The translations under genes and the position numbers were made by a program. The notes under the pieces were generated by a model. It did not search any database, was not told the origin of the DNA, and saw nothing but the letters and a program-made list of their open reading frames with translations. A DNA stretch of 64,000 nt, from NCBI RefSeq assembly GCF_002775205.1, contig NC_036458.1, forward strand, positions 682,983-746,982. The letters run 5' to 3'. This document shows positions 57,201-64,000 of this stretch, piece after piece; position 1 is the first letter of the stretch, and each line of letters starts with the position of its first letter. The stretch comes from Xiphophorus maculatus (lineage: Eukaryota > Chordata > Actinopteri > Cyprinodontiformes > Poeciliidae).

Positions 57201-60200
57201 TTCTCATTAAGAAAAACTATGAATAAATACAATATAAAAAAACTGTAGTCTCCTTAATTAGGACAAACCCAGGGAAGAATTCAGCCATTATTTATGAAAA
57301 TATATCATTTAAAAATATCATCTCTCTGTTTAGTAAAGCGGTAAGCAAGATGGTAAAAGTGTTCATGTTAAGTTATGTTAATAACTGTTCAGTATTGTTT
57401 TCTTATAAGTTTGCATCTTCCCTCTTTGGGACAATAAAGGATATTTCTATTCTAATATACTTTATGGAAGCTAGTGTCTGTTGTACAATTATATTTATTT
57501 TATTACAGCTGCTTATCTTTACTGTGTTAATGTCAAGTTTATTTATATAGCACTTTAAAAACAGGTGTAAAACTGCACCAAAGTTCTGTACTAGAACGAC
57601 AATAACACAAATTTTTATCAAACAGAGTATCAAAACACTACTTCAAATAAATGCCAAAAAATAAAAATGTTTTTGTGAAGCGATTTAAAATGATCCAGGC
57701 AGTGGGCAGATCTAATTTGGAAAGGTAAATTGCTCCATAGAATAGGAGCAACAACAGAAAAAACCCGATCTGCTTTCCTCTTAAGTCGAGTCCGAGGAAC
57801 TGTAATGATTTGATCGTAGGATTCTGGACACAGACTGAACTTTTAAAAGGTCCTGAAGATAAGGAGCAGGTGTGTGCTTCCATTGGTTAGTTCCCTGTTG
57901 ATATAAATTAAGTTTACCACAGAGGGGCAAATAAAGTGTATTTCTACCCTAAAGTAAATTATTTACTGTGTCGATGATTAGCCTGCTTAGCTTAGCGCCA
58001 TTATGCTAACTCTATTCGGCAGTCAATATGTTTGACTCGTTATAGAAAATACTTTGCACACAACTGCTTACTTTCCTGCTTTTTTTCTTTATGATTTAAA
58101 TACCAGATGTTTTGTGCCGTAGTCTGACGCTGCTGCTTATTATTACTGCCGAATGTAAAACTAAAGGAGCCACCTACTGGCATGGAGTGTGAACTGGAAC
58201 GTAAAAGGACATAAAAAGGTGTGGGAGGGGAGCAATTTATAGCCTTCAATATAAATCAGCTTCCAGTTTTGAAACGCCAATTTATGAGAGCTGATGTGAA
58301 CAGACTGTTGGAGCGGGAGCTCTCTTTTTTTTGTTGTACCCCTCCAGGAGGTCTTTTGTGGACTCTAGTGTCCCTTATATGAAAGTAGGCTGACAGGAAG
58401 GGGGAAGGAGAGGGGAGAAGACATGCGGCAAACATCGCTGGGTCCGGGAGTCGAACCGGCGACAGCCGCGTCGAGGACTCAAGGCCTCCAAACAATGCAT
58501 GTAAAATTGCTACTGCATGGGTCGCGCTATCCCCTATGCCACCACAGCACGCCGGAGCAGGAGCTTTCTGGTTGGATCGAGAGATCTGGTTGGATCGGGA
58601 GATCTGGTTGGAGCGGGAGCTCTGGTTGGAGCGGGAGATCTGGTTGGATCGAGAGCTCTGGTTGGAGCGGGAGCTCTCTGGTTGGATCGGGAGATCTGGT
58701 TGGATCGAGAGCTCTGGTTGGAGCGGGAGCTCTCTGGTTGGAGCGGGAGATCTGGTTGGATCGAGAGCTCTGGTTGGAGCGGGAGATCTGGTTGGATCGA
58801 GAGCTCTGGTTGGAGCGGGAGCTCTCTGGTTGGAGCGGGAGATCTGGTTGGATCGAGAGCTCTGGTTGGAGCGGGAGATCTGGTTGGATCGAGAGCTCTG
58901 GTTGGAGCGGGAGCTCTCTGGTTGGAGCGGGAGATCTGGTTGGATCGAGAGCTCTGGTTGGATCGGGAGATCTGGTTGGATCGAGAGCTCTGGTTGGAGC
59001 GGCCAGGCAGATAAAAGCTCTGTCCGACCACCGCCATCTTTACCGCCTTGGTGTTCTGTTTTGATCTCACCTGGGAAAATCAAACTACAACAGCACAAAA
59101 TGGCCAAAATAAATTGAAATGATGGTGTTTCATTTGTCTGTTGCACTTAAAATCTGAATTATTTTTTTTTACTGAAAATGTACATAATTTTATTTGATGC
59201 CATAATTAAACCAGACGGTCAGAATGAGCGCCATGGCCGGTCTGGAGTTAGACAGGAGCTGAGAGACTCTGGTTCACCTGCAGCTTCTTTGTTCTTCTGA
59301 CCTGCAGGTGTCCTCTGAAGACGCTGCAGAAATGCGAAATCGCTTTGGAGAAGCTGAAGAACGACATGGCCGTGGTAAGAAGAGCTCAACTTTCTGTTTC
59401 ACCCTTTATCGCCTCGCTGGAGCTCAAGCCCTGACTTCATCCAATCGACTGTTATTTTAGACTGCGCTAAAGCTCATAAATTAGCGTTTCTTCAAAAATG
59501 ACAGTAAAGCCCGCACTTGATTTTCACGTGCGCCACGGCACAAGACATTACGGCACCCTAATTTATTAGCTTCTTTCACAATAAAAGCTCACATCCGGTT
59601 CATGTTTGATCTACTGCAAGTAGATTTCCAGCAGCCTCAAGTTTAGACTTTGCAGTTGCAAAAAGAAATTATGTATCGGAAATAATTGGGGACATTAAGC
59701 AAAGCTGAAAAATTCTCTGTTTCCAGCGACTTCTCTCACTTCTGGGTGGCAAAACCAGCAAATATCAACCTGATCTGATGTGTAATTTCAAAATAAAAGC
59801 ACGGCAACTTAGAGGGAGAGAAATAAAAATGTCTTATTTTAAAAGGCTTTTATTTTGAAATTAAACATCAGATGTGGTTGATATTTGCTGGTTTTGTTCT
59901 AGAGGTGACCCTCTGCCACCCAGAAGTGAGAGAAGTCGCTGGAAACAGAGAGTTTTTCAGCTTTGCTTAATGTCCCCAATTATTTTCGACACGTTATTTC
60001 TGTTTGCAACTGCATAAAAACAAAGTCTAAACTTGAAGCCGCTTGCAGTAGTTTGATCTACTTGCAGTAGGTCAAACATGAACAGGATGTGAGCTTTTAT
60101 TGTGAAAGGAGTTAATAAGTTAGGGTGCCGTAACGTCTTGCGCTGTGGCGCACGTGAAAATCAAGTGCAGGCGACTTTTTTAGCATCTTTTTTTGTCACG

Positions 60201-62589
60201 TCCACATGATGAGGATCTGCTGAAAATTTTATTTTCATTTAATATATTATGACTTTTCAACACAATCCCTTCTTTTAACTATAATAAAATATTTAATATT
60301 TTTTATTAATCACATAACATTTTAGTTTATTCTGGCAGTTCTTGTGTTTTTTTCCTTTGGTTATTTTCTAAGAAACTTTAATTTCTTGCCATTACACTAA
60401 CTTAAGGAGCAAAGAGGATTTTTACTGGCAGATTATCATAAATAACATTTAAATACATTTTTTCAACTTGTATTTGACAAAAAATTATTGAAAAAACAAA
60501 ACTTGTGATAAAAATGTAAGAATAAAAGATGTTATTAAATTTATTTTAGTCATGCATGTTTTTTCTCATTCTCTCTTCGGAGGCCCCACAGTGCCCCCTA
60601 GCGGCCTCTAGAAACATTGCTCCAGCCAGTAACTCCGTGTTCCCAGACACATTGACTCTAACTTCACTGAATATTGTTTAGAATAATAAAGATCCCAAAA
60701 TAAAACAACTTCTGAGTTCCAGCGTTTGCTAACCAGGCGTTCGTTAAAGCAAAGTTTCTCCTCTCAGGTTCTGTCTTAATGGCGGTTCTCGGTTCTGACA
60801 GGATTCACGTCTGTTTCAGCCGACGCCCCCCCCCCCTCCGGTTCCCACCAAGCAGCAGTATCTGTGCCAGCCGCTGCTGGACGCCGTCATGGCCAACATC
60901 CGCTCCCCGGTCTTCAACCACTCCCTGTACCGGACCTTCGCCCCCGCCATGAGTGCCATCCACGAGCCGCCCATCACGTAGGCCCCGCCCCTCCGTTCCA
61001 CGCCGCTTCGTCTCGCCCCTTCTGACCCCCTTTTCTGTTCCCCAGGGGGCCCAACGTCTGCGGGAGGAAGAGGAAGCACGAGGAAGACGAGCGGCAGACC
61101 ATCCCCAACATCCTGCAGGGGGAGGTAGCGCGCCTCGACGTCAAGTTCCTGGTCAACCTGGACCCGGCATTCTGCAGCAACAACGGCACCGTGCACCTCA
61201 TCTGCAAGCTGGGTGAGACGCTGTGATTGGCTGATGGATCCTCTGATTTAGCTCCAGTAATTACTGCTATTGATTAGATTCATGTGTGAGAAATGGAAAA
61301 TTAATGATAAACTGAATGTCTGCAGCTCAAATCTGAGTTCAGGAAGTGAACAATTACCTGACGAGGATGAAGAGGAGACCTAACAAACCAGCATGTTAAC
61401 CGGGGAGATAAAAGCTCTCCGTGCTCAGTGTCACAATAACCAGCAGCTGCTTGATTCAGCGAAGGAGCAAACCTCACATTCCTCCACATAAATCAGGCTG
61501 AACTGCAGAACCGCAGCGTGATTAGCCTGCAAGATCTTTATTCCTGTTTCCGACCGAAAGACGTTCCTGTTATGGCGCTAGCTCTGAACCGATCTTCCTC
61601 TACTGTGAGTTCAGACTGAGCTGGTTCTCTCACATCAGCTGCGATCAATAACCGATGATATTCAGCATGTGGATTGGGTCCCAGAGGACTAATGACAGCG
61701 CAGCCTGGTGAATGTGACGTTTAGCCAAGCAGAAAACAACCGCCATGGCGCACCAGAAAATCTACAAAATATCGTCACTGCTTTTTTCGCGTCGGCCATG
61801 TTTGCTTACTCTGAACTATCGTTTGATCTTGAGAGATTTCCCATCTGATATATTATGCATAAACCTGTTATAGCTGTTATTTTATTTTGTATTGTCATGT
61901 GTGAGCTTTGAAAAATCAGCTGACTATTTCTAAACCAGGCTTTAGCAGCAAGGCGTTATTCGATCCATTAGTTCTCTCAACAGTTTGATTCTTTAAAATA
62001 ACCAACTGAAGCTAACGTTCTGCTAACGTAATGTTCTCTCAAAGCTTAGAGGAAGTGGTTTTAGCTTCAACATGACCAGCTGTAACTCCAAGGCACCGCC
62101 CATATAAGGAAGTGCTTCCTGTTGATTCTTTCACCAGAAATGCTGCAGGATATCAGATCTAATCATTTTCTATCATTAATGCGTTAGCTGTAATCGTTAT
62201 GTTTTCTAAGACCATCAGCTCCAGTTCTGGTTTTCTCACCTTGTTGCTCTTTTTGTCCCTCAGACGATAAAAACCTGCCCAGCGTTCCTCCGCTGCAGCT
62301 CAGCGTTCCTGCAGACTACCCGGATCAGAGTCCGCACTGGGCCGACGACGGAGACCAGTATGGTGAGGAAACAGGCGTCCTGATGGGTTTATTTCTCCAG
62401 GATTTAATCTGCGGCGCCTCTGAAGCGTCTAAATGTCTCTGCTGTGTCTCAGGCGCCAACGGCTTCCTGCAGACGGTCCACAGGAACATGACGTCCAAAC
62501 TGCTGCAGCTCCCTGACAAACACTCGGTGACGGAGCTGCTCAACACCTGGGCCCAGAGCGTCCGGCAGGCCTGCCTGTCTGCCGCCTGA
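50547..62589 (+). CDS. med15: Mediator complex subunit 15, 18 exons
   Basis: Exons: 50547-50614, 52591-52684, 52756-52807, 52888-52911, 53047-53202, 53338-53579, 54004-54288, 54559-54663, 55065-55178, 55250-55365, 55436-55566, 56310-56444, 57003-57066, 59308-59374, 60820-60977, 61046-61212, 62264-62362, 62453-62589; 737 residues (human 788). MED15 is a Mediator tail subunit that receives activators such as SREBP and SMAD2/3. Residues 1-79 form the KIX activator-binding domain (DWRSPQFRQKVVAQIEDAMR, EEYLSLVARLIIHFRDIH). Glutamine-rich exons 6-8 follow, then a Pro/Ser-rich linker and the conserved C-terminal region (EQQYMEKLKQLSKYIEPLRR, MINKIDKNEDRKKDLSKMKS, YLCQPLLDAVMANIRSPVFN, LICKLDDKNLPSVPPLQLSV) ending NTWAQSVRQACLSAA. 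The start matches the family. All introns are GT-AG. Introns 1, 13 and 14 carry mobile elements. Confidence 0.95.
51125..51250 (+). mobile_element. Small LINE reverse-transcriptase fragment
   Basis: One frame reads SVMLVQDRYESETAVRCAVG followed by VTEEL, which matches the block after the FADD motif region in fish LINE reverse transcriptases (usually VQDMYE..TAVRCAVGVT). Both ends are missing. It lies in med15 intron 1. Confidence 0.6.
51259..51289. repeat. 14-bp perfect hairpin with 3-nt loop
   Basis: TAAAACACGAGGCT (51259-51272) and its exact reverse complement (51276-51289) are separated by TAG. It directly follows the LINE fragment in med15 intron 1. Confidence 0.95.
51539..51967. mobile_element. 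hAT-type MITE with nested SINE remnant
   Basis: The left end CAGTGACGTGCGGTGAGG and right end CCTGACCGCACGTCACTG are inverted repeats. The element is flanked by CTGCAAGG (51531-51538) and CTGCAAAG (51968-51975), an 8-bp target duplication with one change. Inside lie a (TTTC)n tract (about 51588-51625) and a segment from about 51627 to 51722 (TCTAGTGTCCCTTATATGAA and on) that matches the SINE at 58326-58553. Confidence 0.85.
52363..52425. repeat. Two adjacent hairpins in med15 intron 1
   Basis: AGATTTATAAAG (52363-52374) is exactly inverted at 52382-52393 with a 7-nt loop, and the stem extends through AGAGAC/GTCTCT. Sixteen bases later GTGTCTCA and TGAGACAC form an 8-bp stem around a single C. 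Both lie about 165 bases before exon 2. Confidence 0.85.
54214..54267 (+). repeat. Pure (CAG)18 tract coding for polyglutamine in med15
   Basis: Eighteen uninterrupted CAG codons in exon 7 encode 18 glutamines. Shorter CAG runs occur in exon 6 (about 53380-53580). Pure codon use makes length variation likely. Confidence 0.97.
57412..57446 (+). mobile_element. Possible LINE 3' tail scrap
   Basis: TCTTCCCTCTTTGGGACAAT followed by AAAGGATATTTCTATTCT has the form of a Rex1-like LINE 3' end. It is too short to be sure. Confidence 0.35.
57530..57860. repeat. Dispersed repeat fragment in med15 intron 13
   Basis: The phrases AGTTTATTTATATAGCACTT and AATTGCTCCATAGAATAGGA are typical of an abundant teleost interspersed repeat. 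I cannot assign the class or ends. No coding capacity. Confidence 0.45.
58310..59005. repeat. 18-20 bp satellite array interrupted by a SINE
   Basis: From 58554 to about 59005 some 24 units alternate among GGTTGGATCGAGAGCTCT, GGTTGGAGCGGGAGATCT and GGTTGGAGCGGGAGCTCTCT. One more unit, GTTGGAGCGGGAGCTCTCT, lies at about 58307-58325 on the far side of the SINE. The long open frames here on both strands are products of the repeat. Confidence 0.93.
58326..58553 (-). mobile_element. tRNA-derived SINE
   Basis: On the minus strand it begins GCGTGCTGTGGTGGCATAGG, has an A-box-like GGATAGCGCGACCC (about 58520-58533) and a perfect pol III B-box GGTTCGACTCC (58447-58457), then a shared body (CCTGTCAGCCTACTTTCATA, AAGGGACACTAGAG) and a short A-rich tail. 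It is bounded by GGAGC(G/A)GGAGCT(C/T)TCT at 58310-58325 and 58554-58569, which may be a target duplication or simply two satellite units. A 3' piece of the same SINE is inside the MITE at 51539-51967. Confidence 0.85.
59513..60168. mobile_element. Foldback element with about 300-bp inverted arms
   Basis: The left arm (59513-59800) begins GCACTTGATTTTCACGTGCG and ends AATTTCAAAATAAAAGC. The right arm (59846-60168) is its reverse complement with some substitutions and small insertions. The spacer is about 45 bases, so nearly the whole element is a hairpin. No coding frame and no clear target duplication were seen. It sits in the med15 intron between exons 14 and 15. Confidence 0.88.
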
Positions 62590-63520
62590 AGCCCCGCCCA
62601 CTGTCTGTAGCCCCGCCCACTCAGCCACCGCAGTATCGCACTACATTCAGGTCCGGTTCAAACCTTACCGGATTAAATGAACTGCTGCTCACCTGGTTAC
62701 CTGGTGACCAATCAGTCGCCAGCCCTGAATGCGTCACTAGTTTTTCTGTCAGATATTTGAAACCCGGCAACAAATAAAGATTTATCTGCTGTTTTTATAA
62801 ATAAAATCCATTTCATCATGAACTGCAGTGTCACTTCTCTGGTTTGTCTCTTACTAAAGTTTTCACGCCTCCGTTAAAGAGAACATGAGATCAGCAGAAA
62901 TATATGAATAAATATCCTGTAAACATTCAGCTGAGGTCAGAGTTCAAGCAGCTCAGGTTGTTTAAAGGTATCAGTCAGGGCAAGTCTGAGTTAATCAGAT
63001 TCATTTCTCTCATTTGAAACTGATTAGTTTTGAGAAGCTAAATTTAGTTCTTTACCGATAAATATCAGACATTAAAATTAAGTTTGAATGCATTTCTCAT
63101 ATTTATTTAACTTTTTAGTATTTTTTCACCGCAGGTGGTTTTCAACATGGGTTGAAAACATGAAAACATTTCAACCCATGTTTTCTATAATCACCTTTTT
63201 TTTCTGAGTCTGGTTCTAATAAGGTGTCATAAATACGGAGCTCAGAAAAATTCATTTTCATTTTTTATTAAAATTTATTTTCCTGCCTAAAATCTCCTAA
63301 AGGAGCAAATTCGACAAGACGACGGCCTGTTTACAGATCAGCGTTCTGGTTCTGGTTCCGGCCCAGAAGGACCCAGGGGAGGTTCTGGATGCATTAACGA
63401 GTGACAGCGGACTGCAAGTGACGAAAGTTACAATCAGTGAAATGTAACAAAGACTGGATTTTATTTAGAGTTCGTCCTGGTTCTACTCCTCATCCGATCC
63501 TGTCCTGGTTCTGGTTCTGG
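62590..63520. other. 3' UTRs of convergent med15 and thoc6
   Basis: The med15 stop is followed by a short 3' UTR with AATAAA at 62773-62778. The rest is AT-rich to 63300, then GGTTCTGG-rich sequence next to the thoc6 stop. No further gene is seen. Confidence 0.6.
62773..62778 (+). terminator. med15 polyadenylation signal
   Basis: AATAAA in the context GGCAACAAATAAAGATTTAT, 184 bases after the stop codon. Confidence 0.75.
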
Positions 63521-63816
63521 TCAGAAGCTGAGGGAGAAGGCTCTGTAGGACAGGTTGGTGAAGACGTCAATCTTGCTGCTGCCGCCGCCGACCGTCAGCA
63601 CCTGGAACACCAACACACCTGTCACCAGGCCCCGCCCCTCACTCTTAGCCCCTCCCCCTCCATGGTGCGTTCAGGGTCTCACCCGGTGCTCGGAGCTCTT
63701 TGTGTTCAGCTGCAGCGTGTTGAGGCTTGGTGGTGTGCACGGGATCTGACCTTTGACCTCTCCTCCCAGAAGGCAGTGGGAGACGAAGGCACCGTCGCCC
63801 ACAGCTAGGATCTGTG

Positions 63817-63850
<34 letters not shown>

Positions 63851-64000
63851 GTGAGGCTGCAGTGCGGCCTCCGGCCTGCGGGGGCGCTGTGCGTCTCCTC
63901 ACCATGTCCTGGTGGAATGCGGCCCGGCGCTGGCAGCCACTCAGCGGGAACACAGAGGTCGGCGACAGCGAGCGCAGATGCCACAGGGACAGAGACGGGC
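63521..64000 (-). CDS. thoc6: THO complex subunit 6, 3' end only (last three exons)
   Basis: Exons 5' to 3': 64000-63903 (continues beyond the window), 63811-63683, 63601-63521. THOC6 is a WD40 subunit of the THO/TREX complex that couples transcription to mRNA export. The visible part is the end of the propeller: SLWHLRSLSPTSVFPLSG, FHQDMILAVGDGAFVSHCLL, then VLTVGGGSSKIDVFTNLSYR ending AFSLSF, which matches the human THOC6 terminus VDVFTNLGYRAFSLSF as I recall it. The gene is truncated only by the window edge. A (CA)n tract at about 63816-63850 lies next to the acceptor of the penultimate exon. It converges on med15. Confidence 0.9.
63816..63850. repeat. (GC)n(AC)n microsatellite
   Basis: GCGCGC runs into about 14 CA units in the thoc6 intron, immediately upstream (minus strand) of a splice acceptor. 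Confidence 0.95.

Noticed and set aside
58440-58535. Functional tRNA gene at the A-box/B-box pair
   Set aside because: The boxes belong to a SINE with body and tail, a second copy of which is present. No complete cloverleaf with an anticodon arm was evident.
58256-59146. Long open frames on both strands with QPELSIQPDLP or LVGSRALVGAG repeats
   Set aside because: All come from the 18-20 bp satellite array plus the SINE in a med15 intron. Five overlapping frames are open, which argues against coding.

Overview
This is a vertebrate nuclear window, almost certainly from a teleost fish. Genes are split by many short GT-AG introns. Intergenic and intronic DNA is rich in teleost-type repeats (L2, Rex3-like RTE and Tx1-type L1 LINE pieces, hAT-type MITEs, a tRNA-derived SINE, CA/GT microsatellites). 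The joined proteins match vertebrate families end to end. The repeat mix suits a spiny-rayed teleost, possibly a cyprinodontiform, but I cannot name the species. No virus-like or capsid-bearing element was recognised.

Layout, left to right: ube2m (+, 174-4123, NEDD8-conjugating enzyme) with a long downstream stretch full of GGCGGAGCTT boxes; a transposon cluster (Tc1-like remnant, hAT MITE, 5'-truncated L2 LINE, second MITE) at about 5.9-9.4 kb; a TRIM-family E3 ligase gene (-, 9575-17151, plus a noncoding first exon near 20.5 kb) with an 11-bp minisatellite in one intron; LINE fragments at 19.5 and 21.1 kb; utp18 (-, 22848-26690); wipf2 (-, 29483-34391); zwint-like (+, 35819-38034); nr1d1/Rev-erb alpha (-, 39853-48557) with two CACGTG E-boxes upstream; med15 (+, 50547-62589); and the 3' end of thoc6 (-, 63521-64000, cut by the window edge).

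The genes are ordinary host genes with unrelated jobs: neddylation, probable ubiquitin ligation, rRNA processing, actin regulation, kinetochore function, circadian repression, Mediator and mRNA export. wipf2/zwint and nr1d1/med15 are head-to-head pairs; med15/thoc6 converge. wipf2 and nr1d1 are also close on human 17q21, so part of the order is conserved.

I did not find a convincing undescribed system. The most interesting points are the nr1d1 E-boxes, a GC-AG intron in the TRIM gene that runs into a roughly 85-copy minisatellite, a 75-nt in-frame intron in wipf2, a longer C-terminus in zwint than in mammals, a 0.65-kb foldback element in a med15 intron, a SINE embedded in a satellite array, and a perfect 19-bp palindrome in ube2m intron 1. 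Exon joins were made by eye from reading frame, splice signals and recalled family sequences; no alignment was run.
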